A stretch of 64,000 bases of DNA from Clostridia bacterium. Its GTDB lineage: Bacteria > Bacillota > Peptococcia > DRI-13 > SM3-B62. The notes under the pieces are model-generated. The model had not been told where the DNA came from. It made no database searches and was given only the letters and a program-made list of their open reading frames with translations. Every line of letters starts with the position of its first letter. Within the stretch, counting starts at the first letter, position 1. This document shows, in pieces, positions 35,237-44,160 of this stretch. The position numbers and the translations under genes were made by a program. Location of the stretch: positions 1 to 64,000 of the forward strand of contig JAHDSQ010000018.1 in the NCBI GenBank assembly GCA_018432615.1. The letters run 5' to 3'.

Positions 35237-35447
35237 ATGGCGATCAGTTACAAAAAACTCTGGAAACTCCTTATAGACAAGGCACTGAAAAAAAGACCTG
35301 CAAAAACTTGCAGATATCAGTTCTGCTTCAATAACGAAACTTGGCAAAAATGAAAATGTAAATACTGAAACATTTGCGAAAGTATGCAAGGCCTTGAATT
35401 GTGACATAGCCGATATTATGGAAATGAGAGATGAGGTGAAACGATAA
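35237..35447 (+). pseudogene. Cro/CI (XRE)-type regulator with a one-base frameshift
   Basis: ATG at 35237 gives MAISYKKLWKLLIDKALKK. The frame then breaks in a run of seven A residues (about 35290). Removing one A restores DLQKLADISSASITKLGKNE, followed by CKALNCDIADIMEM and a stop at 35447, a complete 69-residue helix-turn-helix protein of the YozG/XRE type. GAGGTG precedes the ATG. It is either an inactivated gene or a sequencing error in a homopolymer. Confidence 0.8.
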
Positions 35448-35466
35448 ATTGGGGATGGGGATATTT

Positions 35467-35671
35467 ATGGATTTTTATACACCACATCAAATAAGATTTT
35501 TTGCAGAACGATTACTGCTCAAACGCCCGCAGTCAATCCTCGAAAATTATGATGAAGAAGTTGCCGCCCACTTTAAAGGGTACACTCTCGCTGGACAAGC
35601 TGATATATACCGGCTTTGAAAATGAAGGACACCTTATTTATTCTGTCATCACAGAGGATGATACATTATGA
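35467..35671 (+). pseudogene. Fragment of a helicase-like or restriction-associated gene
   Basis: ATG at 35467 gives MDFYTPHQIRFFAERLLLKR and stops after about 50 residues. The TPHQ..FFA..L..R pattern resembles the start of SNF2-type helicases in defence loci. A second frame then reads SLDKLIYTGFENEGHLIYSV and ends at 35671. Both look like leftovers of larger genes; identity is tentative. Confidence 0.4.
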
Positions 35672-35711
35672 AGATCTCTTTTGAGGTTGTTTGAGACACG
35701 GAGGTATAAAA

Positions 35712-36342
35712 ATGTCGAACCTGAATGCCGAGGAATATAAAACTTTTGAAAGCATCAAGCATGTTCGGGAAAACGGAACTGAGTTTTGGCATGCTCGTGA
35801 GCTTGCTGAAGTGTTGGAATATGTTCAGTGGAGAAACTTTCAAAAGGTAATTGCCCGAGCAATTCTTGCCTGTAAAAACAGCGGATTTGAGGTCAACGAC
35901 CATTTTGCTGAAGTCAGCAAAATGGTCGGGATAGGAAGTTTAACGCAAAGAAAAGTGAAAGATTATGAGCTCACGCGCTATGCGTGTTACTTAATAGTTC
36001 AAAACGGTGATCCGCGAAAAGAAATTATTGCGCTGGGTCAGACCTATTTTGCTATACAGACTTGTCGGCAGGAGGTCCAGGATGCTTTTAATCAGCTTGA
36101 TGAAAATAACAAACGCTTGGTTGTTCGCGGTAATATCAAGCAGTGGAATCAACTTCTTGCTGAAGCGGCGCACAATGCGGGCGTGATTACTGACGAGGAA
36201 TTCGCTATATTTCAAAATGCCGGATATATGGGGCTTTATGGCGGCATGACTGTTTCTGATATACATGCAAAAAAAGGGCTTAAAGAAAAAGGATAAAATT
36301 CTTGATTACATGGGCAGCACCGAGCTGATGCTGGACGAATAA
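35712..36342 (+). pseudogene. DNA-damage-inducible protein D (DinD-like), frameshifted and truncated
   Basis: ATG at 35712 (after GGAGG) opens 194 residues that match DinD: KTFESIKHVRENGTEFWHAR, then YVQWRNFQKVIARA and YELTRYACYLIVQNGDPRK. The frame stops at 36296 in an A-rich run. Shifting one base restores KILDYMGSTEL, a typical DinD continuation, before a second stop at 36342. Normal family members have about 275 residues, so the last part is gone. DinD genes are often carried in mobile and restriction-modification islands. Confidence 0.82.
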
Positions 36343-36356
36343 GGAGGATACACATC

Positions 36357-36520
36357 ATGCAAAACTTGAACTCACATGGATTGGCAAGGGTAGCGAACCT
36401 GCCGCAGCGGCAAGCTATGGGAATATGCGCTTATTTCGCACGATGAAGTGCGGCTGCAATCCAGCTTCACTTACCTTGCAAAAAACAGAGTGGCACCGGA
36501 ACAATTAACTTTATTCATTT
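36357..36520 (+). pseudogene. Remnant of a type III restriction-modification locus (Mod start joined to Res end)
   Basis: After AAGGAGG and an ATG at 36357, one frame reads AKLELTWIGKGSEPA, the signature N-terminus of type III Mod methyltransferases, with a missing base right after the ATG. Within 30 bases another frame reads KLWEYALISHDEVRLQSSFT. The W-x-Y-x-L-I-x-H-D-E pattern matches the C-terminal end of type III Res subunits. A large deletion has joined the beginning of mod to the end of res. Confidence 0.65.
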
Positions 36521-37069
36521 CAAAAAGCCGTTTTTAAAAATAGCAAGAAGCTGCTTAATAGTTTCTTCAGAAGTTAAATTGTTTTGCAGGATGAAGTCGG
36601 GATTTAGAACCGCCTGGATAGACGTCTTTACCACTTCCGCAGCTATCAGCGGGTTTATCTCCCGGAATTCTTTTCCTGCGCCCTTTTTGTACATGCTCTT
36701 TACTATCAAGACCGCATTTTTGGCCCTGAATTCATCGATCTTTCTCCAAATGTGGGGATAGTGGGAACTCATATCCTCCATCAACTGATAGGTAATATAC
36801 TTGTGGGATAAATCCATGAAAGCATTCAGCAGCTTCGTCAAGGCTTCTTCGGAGGTTGCGGCTTCTTCTACTGTTTTTATGACATATGTTGACGCCTGAT
36901 GAAGCAGTTTTTCTACAGTTGCCTCGATGATTTCGTCTTTGCTTCTGAAATAGCGATAAACGGTTCTTTTGCTCATTCCTGCCTCAGCAGCCAGCTCATC
37001 CATAGACAAGTGGTAGATACCCTTTTTGGGAGCAAGCCGAAATAAGGCATTAATGATTCTGTCCTTAAT
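36515..37069 (-). CDS. TetR/AcrR-family regulator with probable AUU start
   Basis: The 184-residue protein has the TetR helix-turn-helix (MDELAAEAGMSKRTVYRYFRSKDEI) and a variable C-terminal effector domain. A start at TTG 37009 would cut off the first helix. Reading further back, in-frame LIKDRIINALFRLAPKKGIYHLS completes it, and the only start-like codon there is ATT at 37069, 7 bases after a strong AAAGGAGGGG. ATT is a rare but known initiator (infC). The gene follows the ABC-2 permease by 14 bases and probably represses this efflux operon, as CecR does for ybhFSR in E. coli (analogy). It is the intact source of the duplicated fragment at 34.5 kb. Confidence 0.85.
   Translation of the reverse strand: MKDRIINALFRLAPKKGIYHLSMDELAAEAGMSKRTVYRYFRSKDEIIEATVEKLLHQASTYVIKTVEEAATSEEALTKLLNAFMDLSHKYITYQLMEDMSSHYPHIWRKIDEFRAKNAVLIVKSMYKKGAGKEFREINPLIAAEVVKTSIQAVLNPDFILQNNLTSEETIKQLLAIFKNGFLK
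36640..37012. repeat. Direct repeat, right copy (TetR segment)
   Basis: This is the partner of 34537-34921 and lies entirely inside the intact TetR gene, so this copy is the likely original. Confidence 0.9.
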
Positions 37070-37083
37070 AAGAAACCCCTCCT

Positions 37084-38193
37084 TTAGCCGATCTTTTTCT
37101 TGAACTTCAATGTACTCACAGTTAATAGCACCACGGAAAAGACCAGTAATGAAGCCACTTGTCCCATAAGATACGGGAAGCCTATCCCTTTCAGGATGAT
37201 ACCCCTGATAATATCCAAGTAGTAGGTAAGGGGTATGAGGTTGCCAATGTAATAAATGATTTTCGGCATGGCATCCCGGGGAAACATAAATCCTGACAGC
37301 AAGATGCTGGGCAGGAGAATGAAAAAGGCCAGTTGCATAGCTTGCATTTGTGTTTGGGCAATATTAGAAATCAAAATGCCTAAGCCCAAAGAGGCCGTGA
37401 TAAAAAACAAGGTGAGGAGATATAGTTGAAGCAAGCTTCCCTTGATAGGTACTCCAAACACGATCACTCCGATAATCAGCGCCAGGGTAATCTGGATATA
37501 ACCCAGGACGATATAGGGCAATATTTTGCCCAGCATAAGCTCATAAGACTTGATAGGTGTTACCATTAATTGTTCCAGAGTTCCCCGTTCGCGTTCCCTG
37601 ACGATACCCATGGAAGTCAGCATGACCATAGAAAGGGTGACGAGTATACCGAGAATGGCCGGAACCATGTAATATGCCGTGATTCCGTCCGGGTTGTACC
37701 AAGGACGCACTCTAATATCATAAAGAGGGCCCCCGAGATGCACCTTTTTACTTAATATTTCCTGGGATTTCAAAAGACCGATGGAATTAGCCACAGCGAT
37801 AGCCTGGTTTGATACCAAGCTGTCGCTGGCGTCGACGATGACCTGTACAGGAGCGGGAATGCCCCGATTGGTGTTTTGGGCAAAGTCGGGAGGAAAAATG
37901 ATACCGGCTTTGGCTTTTCCGCTGTCAATTGCTTTATTAACCTCATCGTAACTGTTTACCGTGTAATGGACCTCAAAATACCCCGAAGCCGTAAAAGCCT
38001 CTAGCAACTCTCTGCTTTCGGCAGACAATGATTGGTCGAAGACCACCGTTTTAATGTCTTTGACCTCGGTTTGGATCGCAAATCCAAACAATAATAGCTC
38101 GACCAAAGGAAACAAGAAGGTTAAAGTCAAGGTCATTCTGTCCCTTTTGATCTGCAGGAATTCTTTATACAAAACAGCCAAGATCCTATGCAT
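37084..38193 (-). CDS. ABC-2-type efflux permease (YbhS/YbhR-like)
   Basis: The 369-residue permease has one N-terminal helix, a large periplasm-type loop (about 45-170) and five C-terminal helices with the family's GIVRERERGTLEQLMVTP motif. I start at MHRILAVLYKEFLQIKRDR (38193), preceded by GGTGA; the open frame to 38376 runs inside the upstream ATPase gene. The overlap is 8 bases. Only one permease is present, whereas E. coli YbhFSR has two, so it probably forms a homodimer with the two separate ATPases. Confidence 0.92.
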   Translation of the reverse strand: MHRILAVLYKEFLQIKRDRMTLTLTFLFPLVELLLFGFAIQTEVKDIKTVVFDQSLSAESRELLEAFTASGYFEVHYTVNSYDEVNKAIDSGKAKAGIIFPPDFAQNTNRGIPAPVQVIVDASDSLVSNQAIAVANSIGLLKSQEILSKKVHLGGPLYDIRVRPWYNPDGITAYYMVPAILGILVTLSMVMLTSMGIVRERERGTLEQLMVTPIKSYELMLGKILPYIVLGYIQITLALIIGVIVFGVPIKGSLLQLYLLTLFFITASLGLGILISNIAQTQMQAMQLAFFILLPSILLSGFMFPRDAMPKIIYYIGNLIPLTYYLDIIRGIILKGIGFPYLMGQVASLLVFSVVLLTVSTLKFKKKIG

Positions 38194-39109
38194 GATTTTC
38201 ACCGACCCTTCGACTTTTAGCCAAACTAACAAAGACATCCTCCAAAGAAGGATTGATCGCTTGTGCCTTGACCCCTGTATATTCATAAAGGTCTCGTTCA
38301 TATTCCTCTTTTTCCAGCAGGATATGGAGTAAGGGGCCGTGAATGCTGCAATCCTTAACATAAGGCAGAGCCTCAAATTCCTCTGTCCTTTCAGGGGCGT
38401 GAGGGATATCCAATTCCACCAGATGACCTTGCAACGAGTTTCTTTTTAGGTTTTCCGGTGTGTCCACCGACAGCAATCGTCCGGAAGAAATAAAAGCAAT
38501 TTTATTGCATCGTTCTGCCTCGTCCATAAAATGGGTGGTAACCATAACAGTCATGCCGGAGCGTGCCAGATCCTGGATAATATTGAAGAACACCCTTCTG
38601 CTCGTTGGGCTCACACCGCTGGTGGGTTCATCCAAAAAAACGATAGAGGGTCTGGCAATAATGGCACAGCTTAAGGCTAATCTTTGTTTCCAACCGCCAC
38701 TTAAATTTGCCACCAACTCATTTTCTCTTCCGGCAAGCCGGGATATCTCGATTAATTCCCGGATTCTTTTTCTGCGCTCTTGGCCGGGAACACTGTAGAT
38801 GCCCGCATAAAAATTAAGGTTTTGCAGGACCGACAGGTCATCATAAAGACTAAACTTTTGGGACATGTAGCCAATATTGCTCTTGATCGTTTCGGTCTCT
38901 TTCAGTAAGTCGTAACCAAGGATGACGGCAGACCCCGCAGAAGGCTCCAGGAGCCCGCAAAGCATCCTGATGGCAGTTGATTTTCCTGCCCCGTTGGGGC
39001 CAAGAAACCCGTAAATCTCTCCTTTTTTGATGCTGATAGTAAGTTTATCAACAGCCGTAAAATTGCCAAACCTTTTTGTAAGGTCCTTCGTTGCAATCGC
39101 ATATTCCAT
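38186..39109 (-). CDS. ABC transporter ATP-binding protein (second ATPase of efflux operon)
   Basis: The 307-residue ATPase has Walker A (GFLGPNGAGKSTAIR), signature LSGGW, and Walker B (IVFLDEPTSGVSP) with the switch histidine (TTHFMDEA). The signature glycine-methionine is replaced by GW, a minor change. GGAGGTGGGATAA precedes the ATG directly after the previous gene ends. It corresponds to the second half of the fused YbhF ATPase. Confidence 0.94.
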   Translation of the reverse strand: MEYAIATKDLTKRFGNFTAVDKLTISIKKGEIYGFLGPNGAGKSTAIRMLCGLLEPSAGSAVILGYDLLKETETIKSNIGYMSQKFSLYDDLSVLQNLNFYAGIYSVPGQERRKRIRELIEISRLAGRENELVANLSGGWKQRLALSCAIIARPSIVFLDEPTSGVSPTSRRVFFNIIQDLARSGMTVMVTTHFMDEAERCNKIAFISSGRLLSVDTPENLKRNSLQGHLVELDIPHAPERTEEFEALPYVKDCSIHGPLLHILLEKEEYERDLYEYTGVKAQAINPSLEDVFVSLAKSRRVGENHA

Positions 39110-40015
39110 TTATCCCACCTCCTTCTCAGCCAGGGAGACGAAAACATCCTCCATAGAAGGAGCGATTACTTTTAAATCAGGCCGGGGCAGACCTGTTTTA
39201 GCCAGCTCTTCCCGGAGCCGGAGGTGGTTTGAACTTTTCTCGGCAATAAGATGGTACCTGTCTCCGAAAAAGTAGGCATCTAAGATACCAGGAATTGCTT
39301 TTAAAGAAGCGGTATCGACATTTTTACAAACGAGTTCAAGTACAGTATAGGGAAAGTTCTTTTTAAGGTTTAAAGGGGAATCCAAAGCTTTGATATTTCC
39401 CTGATCGATAAAGGCAACCTTCATGCAAAGTTCGGCTTCATCCATATAGGGGGTAGAAACAAAGATGGTCATACCTTCCCTGTTTAAGTGATAGAGGATT
39501 TTCCAGAATTCCTTCCGTGATTCCGGGTCTACCCCATAAGTGGGTTCATCCAGAACAAGGACCGAGGGCCTTGTTACAAGTGCACAGGTAAGGGCCAGTT
39601 TCTGTTTCATCCCTCCCGAGAGATTATTGGCAAACCTATCCTTAAAAGGCAGAAGCCTGGTGATATCAAGAATGCTATCTGCCCTTTTCGTTATAACCTC
39701 ACGGCTCAGGTTATACATGGAGCCAAAAAAATGTACGTTTTCCCATATCGTCAAATCGCCGTAAAGGCTGAAACGCTGGGGCATGTAACCTAAACCGTCC
39801 TTAATCTGTTCGATTTCCTTAAAGCTGCGTCCCAAAAGAAAAACCTGCCCTTGATCAGGGGAGATTAAACCACAGACCATCCTCATCAGCGTTGTTTTGC
39901 CGGCACCGTCAGGTCCTACCAAGCCAAAGATATCCTGTTTTTCAACATGAAGGTCGACATCCTTAACGGCTGAAATTTTGCCGAAAGCCTTGCTCAATCC
40001 CTTTGCTTTGATCAT
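39110..40015 (-). CDS. ABC transporter ATP-binding protein (first ATPase of efflux operon)
   Basis: The 301-residue ATPase has Walker A ([15 protein letters not shown]), signature LSGGM and Walker B ([13 protein letters not shown]). I choose the ATG at 40015 ([12 protein letters not shown]), nine bases after GGAG; the TTG at 40024 abuts the ribosome site. It corresponds to the first half of YbhF. HlyD partner immediately upstream, with a short overlap if the TTG start is used. Confidence 0.94.
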   Translation of the reverse strand: MIKAKGLSKAFGKISAVKDVDLHVEKQDIFGLVGPDGAGKTTLMRMVCGLISPDQGQVFLLGRSFKEIEQIKDGLGYMPQRFSLYGDLTIWENVHFFGSMYNLSREVITKRADSILDITRLLPFKDRFANNLSGGMKQKLALTCALVTRPSVLVLDEPTYGVDPESRKEFWKILYHLNREGMTIFVSTPYMDEAELCMKVAFIDQGNIKALDSPLNLKKNFPYTVLELVCKNVDTASLKAIPGILDAYFFGDRYHLIAEKSSNHLRLREELAKTGLPRPDLKVIAPSMEDVFVSLAEKEVG

Positions 40016-40020
40016 TTCGA

Positions 40021-41049
40021 TCAACTCCGTTCAAAGACGACATCCGCAGGCATTCCCGGTTTCAGCACGCCTCCGTTGTCCGTAATCCTGATTTTGACTG
40101 CAAAAACCACATTGGTTCTCTCTTTTTTGGTTTGGATGGTTTTGGGCGTAAATTCCCCTTTGTCTGCGATTTCCTCAACTTTACCCAAGAAATCCTCTTC
40201 GTAACCGCTCACGGAAAAATGCACCTGCTGACCAAGCCTGATATGGGGCAGATCATCGGTGGGGATATATACCTTAATCCAGAGATCATCTTCTTGGGCT
40301 ATGCTGGCAACAGCAACCCCCATTTGCACGAATTCACCCTCTTGGTAGTTCTTGGATAGTACTGTTCCGTTAAGCGGTGAAATGATTTTTAAGTCTTCGA
40401 GCATGGCCTCGGTAGCCCTTAATACAGCAGTGCTTCTTTTTACTTCTATCTCGGCGGCGTTAATTACTTCGGGCCTGCTGCCTGCGTTGATTAAGCTCAG
40501 TTTAGCTTCAATGGCAGCTACCTGATTTTCCCTGATTTCCAATGCTGCTTCGGCTTTTTCATATTCCACGAGCGAGATGGCCCCTGTTTCAAGCAGGGCC
40601 TCGTATCTTTGAAAATCATCATAAGCAAGCTGATAATTAGCTTTGGCAATGTTCAAATTGGCTTCGACTTCCCTAATTTCCGCCTCTCGGGCCCCATAAA
40701 GGAGGTCGGACAGCGCAGCCTCGGCTTTAATCACTGTCAGTTCATCCCTTTCCTTTTGAGCAAGAAGGTCGTTCCTGGAAAGGGAGGCGATTACTTGATT
40801 CTTTTTTACCTGCTCCCCGGCCTTGATCTTGAAATCCTCCAGAGTCCCGGAAATTTTAGCCTGAAGGTCAAGCGTAGTGGCTTCGATAGTTCCTGCGGCC
40901 TGGATGAATTCATTCTTTTTTTGATAATGATCCCCAAGAAAGTCTACTGCGCTTATGGCTATTATGAAGATGAGGACAGCAAAGAATAGGAGCTTTTTGG
41001 CTCCTATTTTTTTTAATTTAACTCCTGTTTCTTGTAATCTTTTCCGCAC
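40021..41049 (-). CDS. HlyD-family membrane fusion protein of efflux operon
   Basis: The 342-residue protein has one N-terminal membrane helix (about 15-37), a lipoyl-type hairpin half ([23 protein letters not shown]), a coiled-coil stretch (about 85-190) and beta-barrel parts ([29 protein letters not shown]). It is of YbhG/EmrA type and should link the ABC permease to the cell exterior. The GTG at 41049 is preceded by GGAGGGG with six bases between; the frame continues to 41079 without a ribosome site. First gene of the operon HlyD-ATPase-ATPase-permease-TetR. Confidence 0.93.
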   Translation of the reverse strand: MRKRLQETGVKLKKIGAKKLLFFAVLIFIIAISAVDFLGDHYQKKNEFIQAAGTIEATTLDLQAKISGTLEDFKIKAGEQVKKNQVIASLSRNDLLAQKERDELTVIKAEAALSDLLYGAREAEIREVEANLNIAKANYQLAYDDFQRYEALLETGAISLVEYEKAEAALEIRENQVAAIEAKLSLINAGSRPEVINAAEIEVKRSTAVLRATEAMLEDLKIISPLNGTVLSKNYQEGEFVQMGVAVASIAQEDDLWIKVYIPTDDLPHIRLGQQVHFSVSGYEEDFLGKVEEIADKGEFTPKTIQTKKERTNVVFAVKIRITDNGGVLKPGMPADVVFERS

Positions 41050-41083
41050 GTTTTTCCCCTCCAAGTATACTAATGACACATAA

Positions 41084-41106
41084 TTAGTTTACTAAGTATC
41101 ATTATA
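41084..41106 (-). promoter_or_regulatory. Promoter and putative TetR operator of the efflux operon
   Basis: TATAAT read on the minus strand (41106-41101) is followed by the perfect palindrome TTAGT-TT-ACTAA (41084-41095), which covers the expected transcription start. A TetR dimer bound there would block initiation. ATACT/AGTAT arms extend the symmetry more loosely (about 41067-41099). Confidence 0.5.
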
Positions 41107-41145
41107 GCATGATAAATCAATCAATGCCATCCAAAAATTATACAA

Positions 41146-41181
41146 TGGCAGAAGGCTGCTTCAATAAGCAGCCTTCTGCCA
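41146..41181 (-). terminator. Terminator after the cation exchanger gene
   Basis: A perfect 16-bp stem TGGCAGAAGGCTGCTT / AAGCAGCCTTCTGCCA with a 4-base loop. Read leftward it is followed by a T-rich stretch. It separates the exchanger from the efflux operon on the same strand. Confidence 0.8.
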
Positions 41182-41203
41182 TGACGTAGTGCGCAAATAG
41201 CGA

Positions 41204-42208
41204 TTAGCGTATCGTTCCGCCCAGATAGAATACCAGGACAAGAAAAATGAGATAAAGGGAACCCACACTCATAAGGGTGCGTGGCGCAAGACGGTTTGTC
41301 AGCCGCAGGTTGAGGTAGATGATGAGCACGGAGATGAGGGCTAAAACACCGCTGGCGAGAGCCAGTGGTGATAACTCCCAGGGTGTCAGTAGAATACCGA
41401 TAGCAGGTACGACGGAGCTTTGGAAGACCATGGCACCGGTGATATTGCCCAAAGCCAAGGTATCCTTGCCTTCTCTAATCCATACGATGCTGTTGAACTT
41501 CTCCGGAAGCTCGGTGGCAATTGGCGCAATAACAATGGCCAGGATGAACTCAGGGATATTCCATACTGCTGAGATTTTTGTGATGGCTGTGATAAGAAGA
41601 CCGGCGCCGTAAATCACCATGCCCAATGCTGTCGCAATTTGTAAAAGTATGACGGTCAGGGAAGGATTGCCGGCAGATTTGTGGAATAACAACGGTGGAA
41701 TCCTTGTTTCCTCCAAGGACCTTCCCGCCTTTACCGTATGGTAGGCATAGATTGAATAGGCGGTAACCAAGCCTACGGCACAAAAGACTTTAAAAACGTG
41801 GGAGGGAAGAAAAGCTGTTAGTAAAGCGGCACTGTACACCAGGGAAAAAAAGAGAAGATCCCTGCGCATAATTTGGGGGTCGCACAGCAGATGCTCGCGC
41901 TTTTTTCCTTCAACCATACATAATGAGGCAGTGACACCTGTGACAAACATGGCCAAAGTCGATAGCATAAACGGAGCCCCCAGGATTGCACCGATTCCGA
42001 TTTGCTCTGCGCCTTTCCCGGTGCCGAAAAAGATGGCAATTACCGGGAGCAAGGTTTCAGGAAGAGCTGTACCGACCGCTGCCAGGATGCTTCCGACAGC
42101 ACCTTCGCCAAGTTTGAGTTTTTTGCCCAGCCACTCGATTCCGTTGGTAAAGATTTCTGCCCCGCAGAGGATTATTGCCAGGCTGAAAAAGAGATAAAAA
42201 TAGGTCAT
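41204..42208 (-). CDS. Sodium/calcium exchanger family (CaCA) membrane protein
   Basis: The 334-residue protein has about ten membrane helices and the two inverted alpha-repeats that form the ion pathway: GSILAAVGTALPETLLPV near residue 40 and AIVIAPIATELPEKFNSI near 230. Both keep the acidic residue after the Pro or Leu. Members exchange Ca2+ (or other cations) for Na+ or H+. The ion is not provable from sequence. Its gene stands alone, divergent from the first GH18 gene, with AGGAGA before the ATG. Confidence 0.88.
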   Translation of the reverse strand: MTYFYLFFSLAIILCGAEIFTNGIEWLGKKLKLGEGAVGSILAAVGTALPETLLPVIAIFFGTGKGAEQIGIGAILGAPFMLSTLAMFVTGVTASLCMVEGKKREHLLCDPQIMRRDLLFFSLVYSAALLTAFLPSHVFKVFCAVGLVTAYSIYAYHTVKAGRSLEETRIPPLLFHKSAGNPSLTVILLQIATALGMVIYGAGLLITAITKISAVWNIPEFILAIVIAPIATELPEKFNSIVWIREGKDTLALGNITGAMVFQSSVVPAIGILLTPWELSPLALASGVLALISVLIIYLNLRLTNRLAPRTLMSVGSLYLIFLVLVFYLGGTIR

Positions 42209-42358
42209 GCAATTTCTCCTTTGTCAATGATGTAACCGAGAGCGACAAGTCGGCGCTGCAATATAATATGAAATAGAGGGCAAAGGCATGTAAGTACAGA
42301 ATGAATAAAATAACGAACATATTTTGGATGAGACGAGCGCTGAAGAAGGAGAAGGCGT

Positions 42359-44065
42359 ATGAGTGCGGTAGAATATGGCTCCAGAAAAGATAGGAGAAAG
42401 AAAACAACAGCCAAACCGAATGCTGCGGTTTTGCTGTTGCTTTTTCTGGTGGCATTAATTGCCTTCTTATTTATCAAGCCAATGTTGGAATATCGGCAAC
42501 CGGATCTGACAGCCCCGCCGGAAGTTTATTATCAAGGAGAATTGTGTTTAGAAAAAGGCCTGTACAGGGAAGGGGAAATATATTTCCCCTTGGTCTTTGT
42601 CAAAAAATATCTTGACAGCAATATTTGGTGGGACGAAAAGAACGATATGGTCATTGTAACGACGGATGAAAAGGTTTATCATTTTGTCCCCGGCAGCAAA
42701 GAAGGATTATTGAATTTGCAGCCGCAGGTGATAGAGCATGGGATTATTGCCAGTGAGTCTATAGTTTATGCCCCTGCCGCTCTTTTGCGTGAATTGTATG
42801 AGGCAGACATCATATATAATACGGAAAGGAATACCGTGAGTGTTCGTGCCGCCGGTGATCAATATTTGACAGGGACGATTGGCAAATCCGGCAGGATGCG
42901 AGCACAGGCCACTATATGGTCAGGATGGACAGGGGAAGTCGAAAAGGGTGAGGTCGTAAAGATAATTAATGAAGCAAAGAGATGGGTATGGGTAGAGAAA
43001 GAAGACGGAAGCATGGGATACTATCCGCAATCCCGGGTTGAACCGGCAGGCGTAAAAGGAGGAGTGTCTGCGGAAAAACCAGGGGAAAGCTCAGCTACCG
43101 TTAAACCCTGGAAGACTTTGCAAGAGCCGGTTTTTTTGACCTGGGAGTACGTTTTCAGCGCCACCGCAAATCCGGCTACTATCGGAGATTTAGACGGGGT
43201 ACAGGTGATTTCACCGACCTGGTTTCAGTTAGAGGAAAACGGAATCGTGATTGATAAGGGTTCCCAAAGATATGTTGATTGGGCCCACAGTCAGGGAAAA
43301 AAGGTATGGGGAGTATTTTTCAACGACTGCGAAATTGACTTGACCCATGATTTTCTTTCAGATGCGGCTTTAAGGATCAAAGCCTACGAGCAGATTTTGG
43401 AATACGCTAAAGGATACGGCTTGGATGGCATAGACATCGACTTTGAGTATATGTATATGGAGGATAAGGAGGCTTTTGTACAGTTTGTGCGGGAAATAAC
43501 TCCTCTGCTGCACGAAAAGGGCTTGAACGTCACGTTGTATGTCATCTTTCACTCCACCAGTGAGAGGTGGTCAAGGTGTTACGATCATCAGCGTTTAGCC
43601 GAGGTGGCTGACTATCTCATCGTGATGGCTTATGACCAGCATACGGCCCGGGCAGGTTCGGTAGCCTCTTTGCCTTGGGTGGAGAGGGGAGTGGTGAGGA
43701 TGTTGGAGGATGTTCCGGCTGGGAAGCTGTTGTTGGGAGTACCCCTGTATACCAGGCTCTGGAAGGAGGAAACCGACGAGAACGGCGAGGTAAAAACGAC
43801 CCGTAGCACCTTGACATTGCCCCAGGCGGAGAAATGGATCGAAGACAACGCTGCCCAGGTAGTGGTGGACAATGATTCAGGCCAGCATTATGCGGAGGTT
43901 CAGCGGGGCGAGGCTGTCTATAAAATGTGGCTGGAGGACAAGTACTCTCTCGAAAAGCGTGTTGCCCTCATGAAGAAGTATCATTTGGCCGGAATTGCAG
44001 CCTGGAGAAGGGGTTTGGAGAAAGGGGAGACCTGGAGGGAATTGACGGAGTTGCTCAAGAGGTAA
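42359..44065 (+). CDS. GH18-family glycosidase with stalk and SH3 domains (first paralogue)
   Basis: The 568-residue protein is anchored by one N-terminal helix (about 22-42). Outside it has a copper-amine-oxidase-N-like segment (about 55-165), an SH3-like segment (about 170-225, RAQATIWSGWTGEVEKGE) and a GH18 barrel (about 245-568). The active-site motif DGIDIDFE with the catalytic Glu is intact, as is VMAYDQH. Relatives such as YaaH/SleL are spore cortex or wall-lytic N-acetylglucosaminidases. I infer action on peptidoglycan during germination or growth. A close paralogue lies 95 bases downstream. Confidence 0.9.
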   Translation: MSAVEYGSRKDRRKKTTAKPNAAVLLLLFLVALIAFLFIKPMLEYRQPDLTAPPEVYYQGELCLEKGLYREGEIYFPLVFVKKYLDSNIWWDEKNDMVIVTTDEKVYHFVPGSKEGLLNLQPQVIEHGIIASESIVYAPAALLRELYEADIIYNTERNTVSVRAAGDQYLTGTIGKSGRMRAQATIWSGWTGEVEKGEVVKIINEAKRWVWVEKEDGSMGYYPQSRVEPAGVKGGVSAEKPGESSATVKPWKTLQEPVFLTWEYVFSATANPATIGDLDGVQVISPTWFQLEENGIVIDKGSQRYVDWAHSQGKKVWGVFFNDCEIDLTHDFLSDAALRIKAYEQILEYAKGYGLDGIDIDFEYMYMEDKEAFVQFVREITPLLHEKGLNVTLYVIFHSTSERWSRCYDHQRLAEVADYLIVMAYDQHTARAGSVASLPWVERGVVRMLEDVPAGKLLLGVPLYTRLWKEETDENGEVKTTRSTLTLPQAEKWIEDNAAQVVVDNDSGQHYAEVQRGEAVYKMWLEDKYSLEKRVALMKKYHLAGIAAWRRGLEKGETWRELTELLKR

Positions 44066-44160
44066 TGGCAAATTACCAGTAAACACCTTGTCCCAAGAGG
44101 CATATTTGCTGGTATTCTGATGGCATAGGCTTTCCCATTCGTATTGGAGGTTAATTGCAT

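Noticed and set aside
38193-38376. Longer N-terminus of the efflux permease
   Set aside because: It would run inside the upstream ATPase gene; the segment has no membrane or domain logic, and a start with a ribosome site exists at 38193.
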